NCBI GenBank assembly: GCA_918807975.1
Contig: OU964926.1
Location: 24,125,996-24,189,995 of the forward strand
Length of the DNA stretch: 64,000 bases
DNA from: Aplidium turbinatum
Lineage: Eukaryota; Chordata; Ascidiacea; Aplousobranchia; Polyclinidae
Direction of reading: 5' to 3'
Under the pieces are notes generated by a model, which saw only the letters and a list, made by a program, of their open reading frames with translations, did no database searches and had not been told where the DNA came from. Each line of letters starts with the position of its first letter. Position 1 is the stretch's first letter. The position numbers and the translations under genes are program-made. Positions 1 to 12,884 of this stretch are shown one piece after another.

Positions 1-15
1 TACTTTACCTCTTCT

Positions 16-100
16 CAGACAGTAAAATCCGTCATTTTTTACATATATTCAGCGTCTACAGACGTTGAATCTATGTAAAAATGACAGATTTTACTGTCTG
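16..100. mobile_element. Palindromic foldback MITE, copy 1
   Basis: An inverted repeat of about 85 bp starts CAGACAG, ends CTGTCTG and has a near-palindromic centre related to AACGTCTGCAGACGTT. The same element recurs at 1511, 21073, 30172, 40856, 44217 and 45991, with fragments at 38268 and about 46735. It has no coding capacity. The family is recognised only from repetition within this window, and its superfamily is not assigned. Confidence 0.8.
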
Positions 101-244
101 GGTTGTAGGCTGGCGGCGCGCGCACTTGAATAGATTATAATTTTGAAAAAGTCGCTTTGTTTAATAAATAATGCATGGTAACGAGGTAAGTCATTATTTG
201 TGACATCTTTTTGCAAAAGCTATAATATGCATAAGCCCAGGGCA

Positions 245-450
245 GTTGAGGGGGTATTATGGGCCCGGTACCAATTGGGCCCGGTACCATTGGCCCGGTA
301 CCAATGGGATCCTTTGGCCCTAAATCAAAATAATTTCAAGAAAAACGCACTGCATTCATAGAATACCTTGTGTTTTTTTTCATATTTCGGGCCCCTTGAG
401 AATGTTTCGGGCCCGGGCCAAAAACTACCCCATAGACCTGTCAACGTTAC
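245..450. repeat. Interspersed GGGCCC-rich repeat, family R4
   Basis: This copy holds a GGTACC-rich stretch, then an A-rich part with aacgcactg, then gggcccgggcc and a tail ctgtcaacgttact. Related copies lie at 5222-5325, 10915-11165 and, inverted, 44573-44720, sharing the CCCGGG core, the acccct(t)gga stretch and the cttgtcaacgctact end. No open frame or terminal repeat was seen, and the class is unknown. Confidence 0.55.
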
Positions 451-645
451 TGGCAAAGCCACGCATAAACAAAAATAATTGAAACAATGCAAAAATTATA
501 CAATCCCCCTTTGTGCCTTCAAATGTTCACATCATTCATCATTTTCTTAGGCGCATAACTGTAATTACGGCACTAAGTGCATCCGTAGGTTACTTCAGTC
601 ATTCATTATCTATTTCATAGATATCTATTTCATTATCTATTTTAG

Positions 646-3600
646 ACAAAGTCACAAACTGTCGATCGGTGAACGACGCATTGATCGAGATGGGGTACGA
701 AGATTGGCCAATCAGGTTAAACTGCACCCAAATTTATGACGAAAGAATAACTGGGCAGTATATAAAGGTAAAATACTTATGAATCGTGTTTATAAGACAC
801 ATGTATAAATATTTTTGTTTTGTTTATCGATGGTTTCTGGCGTTTGTAAGTTTAAAACTGTTAAATTAGTTTTCACTTAGGAAAGATACAAACGTTCTAT
901 CTTCATAGCGTTTATGATTTAACAAAGGAATGTATGAGCTGGTCTGATTCTGAGGCATCACTGAGTTGCGGTTTAAATTTAAGCGTTTGGTGCTAAGTAA
1001 AAGGTGATATGTTACTTGTTACTGCGATTTCACATTTCTCGATTAGATTTTTAATTTTGTGATTTTTCAGTTAGGCTATCGAGTTTCTGCATAAGTGTGC
1101 TATATTACTACCACAATACCGGAAATTAAGACCTGTCAAAATGTGATATATCAAAACATTTTCCAACTTTTTGACATGTTACATTTTCACACAAAAGAGG
1201 TCAAGTGGTGGCCATTGCACTGAAGCGTCTATTTGAGTAAATTTTAGCTGTCATGTTCCCATTATTGTTTTAAATCTTACATCGTTTGAACAATGCATTT
1301 TTTTTCCAGAATGTCACTTACAACGTTTGGAAAGCCAGGAATATCACGGCATCTAAAGTGACGTCACGGTCTTGCATTGATGACATCACGCGTGATGTCC
1401 GTCATGACGTCAACGTGATCCAAACATCGATAACAAAGTTCTCATCTGCGCTCTTGCTTTGCCAGCCACCAGGTTATTGTTACTTCACCATTGCCATGTG
1501 CTTACTTTCTCAGACAGCAAAATCCGTCGAATCAATGTAAAATGACGGATTTTTCTCTCTGGATGTAGGCTACAGTTGTTTATCACATTGGTGGCAGTAG
1601 GGCAGAGTCGAAAACTTAAGAAGCTTTGACTCCCACATACTCTAATAGCTCTTCAAGATATAATGTTTTACAAAAACGAAAACCGAAATGATCATATATT
1701 CAGTTGACAACTATGAAATTATAGTCTACACACAGATAAGCACATCAAAATTTACAGTATGTTGGTGATGTACGTATCTTTTACTAAAGTGAGTAAAACT
1801 TGAAAATGGTGTTCTCTTACCTACTGCATTTTGTTCCTGAATTGATTCAGCTCTGTTCTCTTACAATTGTGGTAATGATGAGGTCCCACCATATTATCGA
1901 GTAAATCTAAATGACATTAGTTCGTTTGTTGAAAGTTTTATAATGTTCATAGCGACGTAAGCTACACACTTGTGACCCTTCATATTGCATATTTGAACTG
2001 TTTCTTGCAAGTGACGTAATAATCACTTCAGCTTCGTCACAATTTAGAAAACCAAATTGATGAGGCGATCTTTCCCCCTGTTGGCTCCACTGTGATGTGG
2101 AAACGAAGCAAGAGAAGAAAAGATGAACCGACACAGCTGCAGACAAACGGCATCTGCAGACAAACCCCTGAAATGCTCTTTCCATCTGATACAAGCACCG
2201 TGTTCAAGGTAATTCTTAAATCTATCTTTTACCATCAGTGGCCACTCGGCCGCATAGCCGAGTGGTGAGAGCCCTGGAACGGCAATCGAAAGGGCGCCGG
2301 TTCGACATCGCTCAAGAGCATCCCGCTGTGTCTTTGGCAGGACACTTAAAGGCATGCCTGAAGGTGGACACGAAGATTGGCTTCCTTGCCTTCCTTGCCA
2401 CTTGATCTAAATCTTCAACCACCGGGTGTTAGCCTGGATACGACAAACAAAACAGTAACCATTTTTTTGGATGTTCATTTTTTCAGCAAACTTTAGTTTT
2501 TTGTATTTAAAAAAGCCTTGGCGTTCAGTATTTGCCCTTTTCTTGTTTTTAAATACAAGTAGACTACATGCTTAAAGTTGCCCGAAAAATGAACACCCAA
2601 AATATGGTCACGCTACACGACTCGTTGCCCTATTAATCACCAACTGATCATAATCATGAGCAGAACCACCTACCTCAGATCTCCGTCTCATTCCTAAACT
2701 ACATGCTTTAAGCAATGAATCGATTGAGTATTGGTTTGTTTATTGATTTAATTGTCAGATTATTACTTTCAAGTTGAGAAAGCTTCAAAAGCTTATTCCT
2801 GTCAGGTTTTTACTCTTGTAGAGGTTTTAAATTACTGACACAGACCTGGCCGCCGAGGTTGACAGAATAAAGTTTTTACTTGTTTTTTAAAATGTTTTTG
2901 GTTTTAAATTGTCTTTTTACTTGGCGGCGTTTTGCCAATCAGACCCAATTTTGAAATAAATGCAAATCTCTACACTTAAAACATCTTGCCATTGTGTATC
3001 CTAAACTATATGACAGGGGTTCCCAACCTGTGGTACGCGTACCACTAGTGGTACGCGAAGGTTTTTCAGGTGGTACGGGTGTAGCTTCCGTTTTTTCACA
3101 AAAACCTGGATTCACTACTTCATATTTTGTTTATCTGGTTTTGTTTCTAAAAAAAAATTCCCCAAGCCTATTCTTATTGTTACGTAACTATTTCTGTTGT
3201 ATCGTAACATTACGATCTTTAAAATACAGGTCATGTCAATTGTCAACAAGGACGTCAAGGAGCGCAGTTGCTTTGAAAAGCCTTACAACCCTGTGGGACA
3301 ATTGGCGTTTTTTTGCTAAAAAAAAAATCTACTGTTTTATAGCTTAAGCTACAAATAGCGTTGAATAATGCTAGTTGTAAGCTAAAAGTAGATCGAAATA
3401 AAATGTTCAACAGTTACAAGGAATGTTCTCCAATAAACTTCTGGCTCAGTAGGGCCTCTTCTTATTCAACGTTAGCTTCCCATGCTGTTCCACAGCTACT
3501 GATTTTCCCTTCCACGTGGGAATGCCTGAATGCGAGCAGGGATTTTCAGTCATGATGAACATCAAGTCAAAAAATCGAAACCGACTAGATGCGCCCTGAA

Positions 3601-6600
3601 ATGACTTTCGTTGCGCTGTTAGCAAATTTACACCGTGCATCGACCAATTGGTGGACAGTAAACAAAAACTTAAATCTCATTAAATTTAGTTGTGGTGCTT
3701 TAGTGTTATTTTAGTACGCCAATATTATTCTTCAGAATAAAATATGATTCGATCAAATTAGTTGTTCTGCAAGAAGTGGTACGCTTGGCAGTACAGAGTG
3801 TCCAAGTGGTACGAGATCGTAAAAAGGTTGGGAACCCCTGCTATATGATATAATTGATATTAGCCTAACAAAGCGCCAGGCTATTAAGTTGACCGGTTGG
3901 TGAAATGGCTGATCTCATAAACTTTGCGTTTTTGTTTTATTGTTGTTATTCTTTTGTTTATATTTGCAGATCGCTACAGCAGATTACACCATTCCCGGTG
4001 TCTACAGCTGCAGAGTAAAGTATAAAAAGAAAAGAGCTTTCATTGTCCATTACTCGGTCTGCGTTGAAAGTAAGCAGTTTATTTTAATAGCGTCTAAAAG
4101 GTTATCTCAGCGTGGTATATTGAGTCATCTTTTTTGGTGGAGCTGAGTTACAAATTAACGCTTGACCAGTAATTCAGATTCGCCAGACATGAAAATATAT
4201 TACCACAGTTTACATCTAGTGAACATTTTTAACTGTTTTTGACAAACAGCTTTCAATATCTGGCAGCACTGCATTCGTTGTCTTTCGCGGTTAGTTTGAT
4301 CGTAGGTTTGATCGTAGCATCGTCTATGTTGAACTTTGATCGAGCCTGCCAACGTTACTTCACAATAACAAGACAAAAACAATGCCATCAGCACAGGCCT
4401 ACTTTTATAAGTATTATAAATACGAAACTATTACCAGTAGGTATTATTGCAAAATATTAGCGAATTACTATTATTTTAATACAATTATAGTAACCGCTCT
4501 GTCGGTCGGCAAATCACCGTATGTGCATCCCACGATGCTAGTTCTGAGGCGTCGTTTAGTTCCCATAATGTGTTTTAAATCCTCATCAAATTTTGAATAT
4601 TTATATTTTGCTTTATTACATACTTTCTACTCCATTTGGTTGGTGGTGAATAATTCTTTCCGGGGAGAAGTCACATTAAATGGGAGTTGAGTGCCGTATT
4701 TGGGCCTTCGGGCCGTGGTTTGCACGTATCTGATAAAGAACGTTCGTTCACAGACATCTTTACAAATGACGGACCAACAATTAATTGCAACAGTCTTCGA
4801 ACGCTTTTCACCAAGGGCGAATCTATAACTTTGAATTGCGAAGTTGTTTCGAGCAATGGAGCGATTTCTTCTGACGACATTGAAGTTATCTGGAGAAAAG
4901 TGAGTCAAGATTGTCACACTCAATGTCGGTTACGTAATCGAGTGATAAAAATTCTTTTATGACGCTTACACTCACAAGCACGTCAATCCGACACCTATCG
5001 GGAGCTTGTCTTTGTCAGGGCACAATGCCATGCTGAAAACAAAATTAATAGTTTTTTGTATGTGGAATCTCTACCTCGAAATCACTATGCTAGGGCCGCT
5101 ACGCTATCACTCACAACAGCTTCTTGCATTTGAGGTAGTGTCTTCGTGCCAGATCGCCTTTTCAGTTAGCTTTTCCCTATTTTTGCCATGCTGAAAGGTG
5201 GACACAAAGATTTCTCTTCATGAAGCCATGGTCCCGGGCCTCTTGAAAAGGTTAGGGGACACAAAATTTTCCCAGGCCCGGGTCCCAAAGTACCCCTTGG
5301 ACCCCCTTGTCAACGCTACTGTGTACACATCTGTATGTTTTGTTGGAATCGTCCCTCACTCCTTCCCCATAAGGCTACTTGGTGGATCAGCCCATGAGCT
5401 GTGCCCTGACAAGGCACTTCAAGGCACGCTTGAAAGAGGATATTGTTTGATGCTGAAATCCTGAATGTCTAGTGACACTATCGGCCTGTATTTCCTAATG
5501 ATTACAGCAGCAACAGTTTGTCATTATTTATTCTGTATTCAATATTTTTTTTTTCTTCAGCAAAGCTACGATTCTGAGGAACCTGGTGAAGTTTGTTCTT
5601 TGGTCAACACTACAACCGATCAAGTGTCTTTGACAACACCGGAGAGAGTTTCTTGTGGATTGTGAGTATGTAGTGAAGAACCAGTGCCGCGCTTTCTCAT
5701 TAATAACAACTTCCAACAGAAGTCAAACCCACGGCAATGCTAAATAGACGTAGTTATCATAAATACATGCCGATTTTATAAAATGCTTACTTTTGCAAAT
5801 TGAATAGCAAGTACTCTCAACAGATGGTTCATGTAGGCCTACGTTCAGTCTACGGTTCTCTCTCACCCTCTCACCAGAGGTGATGTTGCTCCCCGAAGTG
5901 GAACATTGCACACAAATGGGCGATTATTATAACTATTGTTGGGAGTTGGGGGGCGTTTTAATTTTTTTTAAAAAGATTCCAAAATCATGCTGGCTCAAAA
6001 TTATGAATAATTTCAAAATAAGGCAGAAAAGGATGAAGGCCACTGATTTTGTCCCATGAAGATTTGATTAATTTCAGCTTGGAAGATCAACTTGCCTGAC
6101 TTATTCAAATAGAGTAATAACAAAGACGTTTACTATGATTAAACTAAAAATGATATTACATTTAAACGTTTTTTTTTTCATATCAGAATCGTAATGTGCT
6201 TCATTACGTGCAGTACACTGAACTTTATGGGTTAGTTTGTTTCATTTCGACTGTAGGCCTAACGCTGGTACAAAAAGCGTGTGAAAAATACACGGTCGAC
6301 TGGATTGGCAAGAAAGGAGAAAAATTTTCGCTCTATAGTAGGCTACCGGAGGCCGAAAATGATGAGGATAGTGATAATAGGCCTGCTTGCCAATCAATTC
6401 AAGAAAAAATGGTGCCATGTTTTAAAACACCTAGTAATTTAACTTTTGGAATAAAAGAAAAACCCAGCAAAAATACAGCTGGTAAATCTATAAATTAAAT
6501 TAGTTTATGACTTGCTCTTCGTTCTTATTTGTATTCTGCTTTCAGAATAAACTTCCACAATTATTCCGTAAAATGCTTTCCATATATCCCAGCAGGCAAT

Positions 6601-9600
6601 GAGCTTGCTCTTCAAATGGAAGGAAATAAATTTGGCATCACCCTACGCATAAGGTACGTCAACACAAGGATGTGTAAGGGTTAGAAAATGACGATACGAC
6701 GAAAATCGAACTCGCAATGGCTCCTTTAACTGATTCTCAGCTCAGTGTTCGTTGCTGCCGAGTGTTCTCTTCAGGGAGGCGTGAAAGGAGCTTTTTTGCA
6801 TTGTTTGCATGAGTTTTTTTAAGCAGACAGTTTTCCTTTGTAATAAAGCATGAAATATGTGATAGTGGGCTATTTATTACGTAAAATAAACATCACAAGT
6901 GGGATTGAACCTGCGTCTCGCGATACCACTCCGCCACTTTCAGTGAAAGTTTTGAACAGCCTATAGTTCACTTTCCTCATCATTGTTTTATCTTGTAGTG
7001 GCTCACAGGTTGATGATGTTGGAAAATACTTTGTGGAACTTCGCTACAGAAAGGCGTGGGCTAACAGCACGTTGCTTAGTGTGGAGCTGGATAAATCGGG
7101 AGCTCTTTATGAGATCATACACATCCTTGTTGCGTCTCTTGTCGCCCTGGTGGTGGTTGCTGTATTTGCCTTTGTGGTGTGGTACAACCGAATCCAAATC
7201 TTGCTGTTTCTAAGAAGACACTTTGGTGCATATGATGAAGGTATGCAGGTATCCTCGTTCATTAAGTTTCCACATTGTGTAAACGTCAATAAAGTTTTTA
7301 ATTAACCAATTTCCGTTTGGTTGAGGTATATGTAACATTGCGTACGTAGTTTTATGGCTCTGGGATTACGCAGTAAATCGGGATCACTAATTATCTATTT
7401 TAATTTCAGAACAAAAAGAGTATGTAGTTTACTTCTCTTACTGTGTTTCGGGAGAGTCTAGCCAATCAGATCTTCATTCAACGAAGAAGATTCTTGGTTG
7501 GTTGAAAGAGCTAGTGAAAGAGGAAAATCATTCCTTCTATGACAGCTACGAAAATTTCCAGCCAGGATGTAAGTTGATTGTCATTTACCAGCGGAATGAG
7601 ATTTTTCTCTAAAAGTTTGTCTTGGTGCGTTTACTTCAGGTCTTTGACGTAGCTGCGTGGGGGGGGGGGGGGGGCACTTGAGGAAAATTCGTCCCTCCCT
7701 TAACTTTTAGTTTTCCTAACAGTATGTTTTAATACGATTAGGCTACAGCGTTTTTATACCGTTGTAATTTATGTTGAATTACATTTGTCCCCCAAATGCT
7801 GCCTCTACCCCCCTAAAATTTTCTTTCTAGCTGCGTCACTGCCTGAGATAGCTCCTATGCTTAGCATAGAGTGAAAGTGCGTATCTAATAAAGTATCTCC
7901 ACGGTGAACAGATGCACATGTGATGTCATAAATGGCTTGTGAACAATCTGGACGAGTATTTTAATAGTTAAAGTTTTTTGACCTTATTCTACGCCAAATA
8001 GGTTACTGCTGGCCATAATAGTTTTTATTTTATTCTCATTCTTGAGGGTTCATGGTCATGGTCCAATACATTCTGAGTAAGTTATTTAGGATGGGCTTTA
8101 AATTTGTCTTGATTTTTATAACTTGCATTTTCACACAGACGCTCCTGAAGTCGTTCTAGCGAATTTAAGCAGGAGTCATCGGGCGGTTCTGGTTCTCACT
8201 CCCAGTTACATAACCGATCACAATTCACGGTTTCTGGCATATCAGGTAGGCGCAAATGTAGGTATCTATTCCGTTGCATTTTTTTGCATAAAAAAGTGTA
8301 CAAGTATTTAAAGTCAAAAGATGTATATTTTAAGGCAATTTGACGTTTTTATGCAACTTACTTAAAAATATGAATTTTAAATGAGTGGATATCAAACTTT
8401 CTATTTTTAATTTAATTGCCATCCTAAAATGATCTTGTTGACTACATTACAACATGCTGTGCCTTTCGCCCTTTCATTGCTAATATTTCCCAGTAAAGTT
8501 TGTTTTTAAGTCATTTAACTGTTTAAGGTGAAAAAGATCTTGCTCTTAAGTGTAAAAAATAGTTGGTTTGTGGGTTGGTTTTTCGTGTAGGGCGATAAGC
8601 GAGATTTCGTGTTCTCTAGTTGGCTATAAACGTTCTGAACTTTTTTCGTCAAACGGTATCATAAACCAAAGGTTCGTTTATTGTTGCTCTACGGTTACTA
8701 AGTTCATTTAGGGACTGTAGGCTACTTTTTCAATTTTGTGACGTATTTACGACGTGATTACATCGGTAACTGAACTTATCCTCATCACTTCACACAAGAA
8801 AGAACACAATCGGTATCGATTTTCAAAATCTTGATATGACTCGACCTGGAAACAAACCAAATCTATCGGAAGTAATCCTGAAGACACCAACTACTCCACC
8901 CTTGAGTTAATTTTCATTAAGCGTTGTAGGGAAATGTGAACCAGTTTTCCACAACACTGCTCGATCTTGAATCAGTTCAGTACTCGATAAGGGTGTGCAA
9001 ACACAGGGGTGTGCAACCTTTCATACTGACGGGCTAAATATGTGTATCCGGGTTAGACTGCGGGCCAATATTGCCGAATGGTGGGAGCTTTGAAGGATTC
9101 TACTTCGACAACGCTCAAGAGCATACACATGTGTCTTTGGAAAGACATTTAAGACACGTGTGAAGGTAGACACGACAATTGGCTTCCATGCCTTCCCGTT
9201 CACTTCATCTAAATCTTTAACCAACAGGGTAGCCTAAGTCTGGATATTACAAAAAAATTTTCGTTATTTTTTTTGCTCTTAATTGCAACAGTGTTTTTTT
9301 TGTTTTGACAGGCTTATAAAAGGATGCTTGACAACCAGATTAAGCTTATCATAATAACTACGCCGAGCTTCCACAAAGCGTTGAGAAAGAGCATTGGCAA
9401 CAAGCAACAGTTTTCTTCGGAAATTCGAGAAGCTTTAAAAGTGAGTTTACTGTTCATACACAGTAGACGTAGACCAAAATCTAAGTCAAATGACCCCGTG
9501 TAGTAGCCTACCCTCTCTATATAGGATAGCTTCTAAATACTGTCGTCATAAGAAAGGGGCGGATAAGGGAATGTTCTTTTTGTCGTTTACAATACAAGAC

Positions 9601-10305
9601 CCAAAAGCTGACAGGCGTTTTCATATGTTTCATTTGGCAAGTTTAGACAGAGGATATTTCTGTTCACGTTTGTGCATTGGTGGCTTTCGATTTGTTTATT
9701 TATTTCATTAAAAGAACCATAAAAATAAAATCAAAGAAGATAATAAAGAAAATTTAAATTACAAATAATCATGGTTAGATCTTGTTATACAATTCGTGAT
9801 TTTGACATTTTGTTTCAACGATGTCTTTACCTTTCCAAAATGACGTTAGTTTTTTGCCTTTGTCAGAAAGTTTGAATCAGAAATATTTAGACGTTTTGTA
9901 GCCTACCGAGAGCTTAGGGTTAGACCTATTTGTTGAAGCATTGTACTTTCGCAAAACATTTACATCCTTTTCTCTGATAACGTTGAGACTTTTCATAAAC
10001 CGGCTATTTAGTTATTATTAATAGGCTACGGTATCGTGCTTGTAGCATAGCATGACATTTCCACAAAGAGAAGTTAGTAGCATATCTCTGCGGCTAGCTT
10101 TAGGTCTGGTCCTTTTACAACAGCTTCCTTTAATGATTGCTGCCTATTTTGGAAAAAATGGTTTTGTTTTATTTTTTGCTTTCAGGCGAGTCGAAAAATC
10201 AAATGGACAGAAACTACGTCAAAAGCCAGATTCAAGGACAAAGTCCGATACGCCCTTCCCAACTTGGAACGGAGTAAAGACGCAACCACGCTAAATAATT
10301 TATAG
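646..10305 (+). CDS. IL-1-receptor-type Ig/TIR transmembrane receptor (5' exon missing)
   Basis: Twelve in-phase exons: 646-767, 1310-1472, 2048-2208, 3970-4069, 4754-4899, 5561-5661, 6546-6653, 6999-7240, 7410-7568, 8139-8245, 9312-9440 and 10186-10305 (TAG). They join into 551 codons without a stop. Residues 1-300 hold Ig folds: a first domain in exons 1-2, a second ending in the classic YSC motif (GVYSCRVKY, exon 4), and a third with LNCEV and a later VKCF. A hydrophobic segment at about 340-365 is followed by a basic stretch. Exons 9-12 are a TIR domain: box 1 is YVVYFSYC, the box 2 region has FQPG then SRSHRAVLVLTPSY, and box 3 is IKW followed by DKVRYALP, as in IL-1R relatives. In that family such receptors sit in the plasma membrane and signal through TIR adaptors; the ligand here is unknown. 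The signal-peptide exon must lie upstream of 646. The exon 5 acceptor (4754) is the least certain boundary, with 4737 as an alternative. Confidence 0.85.
1511..1562. mobile_element. Palindromic foldback MITE, internally deleted copy 2
   Basis: CAGACAGCAAAATCCGTC runs directly into the right arm, and the central palindrome is lost. It lies 38 bp after the exon 2 donor of the Ig/TIR receptor gene. The flanks resemble those of the copy at 16-100 (both are followed by tgtaggct), so the two may be parts of one duplicated segment. Confidence 0.6.
2245..2455 (+). mobile_element. tRNA-derived SINE, family 1
   Basis: The tRNA-like head has an A-box-like tagccgagtggt and a B-box-like ggttcgacatc. A shared body follows (ctgtgtctttggcaggac, gtggacacgaagattggc), with a tail ending tagcctggatac. 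Other copies: about 9055-9250, 34824 (variant tail), 47190 and 49630 on plus; 37085 and 57020 on minus; degenerate ones near 46640 and 50385. This copy lies in intron 3 of the receptor gene. Confidence 0.8.
2716..2905 (-). mobile_element. tRNA-derived SINE, family 2, 3' part
   Basis: This is a truncated antisense copy of the family seen complete at 45004-45288. It shares the gagaaagctt stretch, cttgtagagg and gacacagacctgg, then diverges. It lies in intron 3 of the receptor gene. Confidence 0.6.
3014..3840 (+). mobile_element. hAT transposon with transposase relic
   Basis: The ends are CAGGGGTTCCCAACCT and the complement GGTTGGGAACCCCTG, flanked by a perfect 8 bp target duplication ctatatga (3006-3013 and 3841-3848). 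GTGGTACG words are repeated near both ends. Plus-strand frames around 3420-3640 read like the C-terminus of a hAT transposase (VPQLLIFPSTW, then a KNRNRLDAP-like stretch), but the reading is broken by stops and shifts, so the copy is inactive. It lies in intron 3 of the Ig/TIR gene, 129 bp upstream of exon 4. Confidence 0.88.
5195..5450 (+). repeat. Mixed repeat: R4 core flanked by SINE-1 fragments
   Basis: A family 1 SINE piece (catgctgaaaggtggacaca) is followed by an R4 repeat core (5222-5325, cccgggcc, ttggaccc, ttgtcaacgctactg). After it come more SINE-like words (ctgacaaggcacttcaagg). It looks like an older SINE opened by an R4 insertion. It lies in intron 5 of the receptor gene. Confidence 0.45.
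7638..7850. mobile_element. Probable hAT-type MITE with a poly-G run
   Basis: The left end is caggtctttgacgtagctgcg followed by 16 G. The right end is ctagctgcgtcactgcctg, which is complementary. The two ends form imperfect terminal inverted repeats. No clean target duplication was found, so the boundaries are approximate. It lies in the intron between exons 9 and 10 of the receptor gene. Confidence 0.5.
8246..9311 (+). other. Receptor intron 10 with old repeats
   Basis: The intron between TIR exons 8139-8245 and 9312-9440. It contains a piece near 8780-8870 (aacacaatcggtatcg, tgactcgacctggaa) that recurs at about 39990-40095, and a worn SINE-1 copy at about 9055-9250. No coding signal was seen. 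Confidence 0.6.
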
Positions 10306-10420
10306 CCTTATTTCAAACTTTACACAATCGTTCAAGACGCTTGCCTAACTACACTAAGGTCTCTAAGACTACCGTTGTTAAATGTATTTTAGTTTTCAAT
10401 TTACGTTGCCCAACCTTCAA

Positions 10421-10426
10421 AATAAA
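10421..10426 (+). terminator. Likely polyadenylation signal of the receptor gene
   Basis: AATAAA lies 116 bp after the TAG stop of the Ig/TIR gene, with a second caataaaaatt about 75 bp further on. The sites are inferred from motif and position only. Confidence 0.45.
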
Positions 10427-10429
10427 CAG

Positions 10430-11700
10430 GAATACTTTAATGTTGCCAAATGCGATTGAACTCATATGAGACAACATTGAACTTAAAGCACATTTTTCAA
10501 TAAAAATTGTTGTTTTTTAAAGTTATTAAATTAATTTACGCCAATCGTTTAGGCTGAGAAACGCTTTTCTAGCAGAAGTAAGAATGTGTTACCTACCTTG
10601 AGTGACGACCTACTGTAGGCTGGGTTTGTTTGCAGTTAGCTTTGCATAAAATAAACGTTAAATTAACGTTTAAAATTATATTTTAAATCTTTTTTCAGCA
10701 ACGCAAATTTTTAAGAGAAACAATATTTCTCCTGCAATAGAACTTGGACTTGCAATATCTATCAACTACGGAGCAAGCCATGGTTTGAAAAATATCTTGC
10801 CTCGTATTTATGAATCTAATGTTGAGCATATTATAATTCTCGTAACCTCCTGCACTAGCCAGGATAATAGTGTGTTTAACTCTGTCGCACATAACAAAAT
10901 AATAGCTAAAGTCAGAGTTTCTTTATTTTCGTTTGTGGCCAAGGTTTATCCTCAGGACCGTTGAGAGGATAATTTAGGTCCGGTAGCCTCCCAATAAGAT
11001 CCTCGGACTTCAAATCAAGACACTTAAAAAAACGCACTAGGCTATATTCAAACAATAGGCCTACGAGGTGTTTTTTGATGTTTCCGGGCTCTTTAGAAAG
11101 GTTACGAGCCCCTAAAATCATCCCGGGTGTAAAAGTACCCCTGGATTCCCTTGTCAACGCTACTGTTTATTTTTCTCGATTTCTTAGTCGATGTTTCCCC
11201 GAATTTCAATGAGAGACATCTAGAAAACTGCCAGTTTTTGCTACCGGTAAGTTATATCTAAAAATTTTATGTAGAAGAATGCAGTTGAAGTTTTAAATTG
11301 AAGTTTTATTGTGCAAGAAAGGTAGTTTTTTAACTCTGTTTGGTGATGGAAATATGGAGTTTTAAAGATATCTAGTGTTTAAAATAGCTTGTGAAATCAA
11401 AAATATTTTTGTAAGACAATTTTGTAGCAGTTTGCTTGCAAAATTGCTACCTTGCTTTGGTAAGCTTACAGCTACGGTACTTTACACAAAGATCTATTTC
11501 TTGGCGAATATCACGGAGATGTGCATCTTGTTGTTTTGATTGATACCCTAGTCTTCCATGTTTAGCTTACCCTTGCCAGTGGTTTGTTTATAGATTTGTG
11601 TCAGAAAGCGACAGGCGTGTTGAAATAGAGCCACTTGCCAAAGTTTTACTGCAAATAGGCTACCGCAATTTTGTCGCAAAATAAGCTAAAGAATAAATAG
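10430..11700. other. Intergenic, R4 repeat only
   Basis: An R4 repeat copy occupies about 10915-11165, ending cttgtcaacgctactg as in the copy at 5222. The rest is AT-rich with no frame that resembles a protein. Confidence 0.5.
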
Positions 11701-11707
11701 CTAAGCT

Positions 11708-12730
11708 TAAGAGAGACCGGGGAGGGTTGTTACAATTTTCAATAAATCTATGATTTCTCTTTCAATATTTGCACAAAGTTGCTGAAAATTTATGTAATCT
11801 TGCCACATGACCAGTTGTTATAAATACAACTTAAAAATATAAAAAAGTTATGTTTACAGGAAAATATTTGCATTAATATATCAATGAGTCAGTTCTCAGT
11901 TGTAACAAGCCACCCCAGTATCGGGGTGACTTGTTACACCGTATGGGGTGAAATGTTACAATTTCAAATAGGCTGTTCTATTAACTGATTTTTCTTACTG
12001 AACCTACCTAAAACTGATGGAATACGTTAACACAGCATTCTTGAATTTATTGAACATCTAAATTCAACAGAAAAAATCATGAACAAGCAAATAACATCAT
12101 TATTGACAATGCATTGTCTCCAGGATTGCAAACACATCATCTCCATCCAACCATTCATGGTATTTGGCCTCAATAAGGCACCCTTTATTAGTTTTTGGTA
12201 TGTGAGGCACAGATAGCTACAGCAACAACAGATATTAGTAGAACTTAAAAATGTAATCAACTATTCTAAATAATACAAAATTTGTTATCTGAGTAGCCTA
12301 CCAAATTAAGTACTTTTTCCAGTTGGGATGAGCAAGCATTACACTGTGTAACAACTCAACCCAATAGTAGTTGGCTGAATAAGATCAACATATGTCAAAC
12401 ATGTGACATTCAGCTTTAAAATATTTATAATGAATCAAAGGTATTGCACTTCAAGTCTGATTTAACTTTGAAGCCAGTTAAATATCACTCATAGTTTTGT
12501 AGCAATAACATTTTCTTTGACAAAGCAAAAATTTACTTTTCATACCCTAAAACTGTTCTTCATCAATAATTTTCTACTGCAGCCTTCAAAATGGCTGAAG
12601 CTTCGTTTGCACATGGAAACTAAAAACCTGAAAGAAAAAAACTTAATTCCAGCGGTTGATGTGAACTAATTTAAAAGTTAAAAGCACTGAAACAACCCTC
12701 CCTTATTACAACCCTCCCCGGACTCCCCTA
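11708..12730. mobile_element. pogo-like element (TA target), ends only recognisable
   Basis: The left end TAAGAGAGACCGGGGAGGG and the complement of the right end (TAGGGGAGTCCGGGGAGGG) are imperfect terminal inverted repeats starting with TA. Inside are several gttacaa/ttgttacacc words, some on each side. The terminal form resembles the better-preserved pogo element at 30261-31257. I found no recognisable transposase, so this is probably a non-autonomous or decayed copy. Confidence 0.55.
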
Positions 12731-12884
12731 CTGGCTTAGACTCAGTCTATTGCAGAAATTTTGTAACTAATACTTATCGAAACTGTTATTTTTTTATAAA
12801 GTCATTCGAAACGTCTAGTCACTTTAGTGTTTGGATTACCGGTAGCTTTAAGCTAGCAACCAAGCTTTGGCAGACTTTGGGCCA

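Noticed and set aside
1-645. A signal-peptide exon for the Ig/TIR gene upstream of 646 (for example an ATG near 174 followed by gtaagt).
   Set aside because: The short frames there are not hydrophobic and end in the wrong phase for the exon at 646.
6194-6498. A 100-codon open frame between receptor exons 5561-5661 and 6546-6653, preceded by a T-rich stretch and cag, as a possible alternative last exon.
   Set aside because: No acceptor joins it to the upstream donor in this frame (the first one gives an early stop), and the flanking exons join without it in phase. It is possibly chance.
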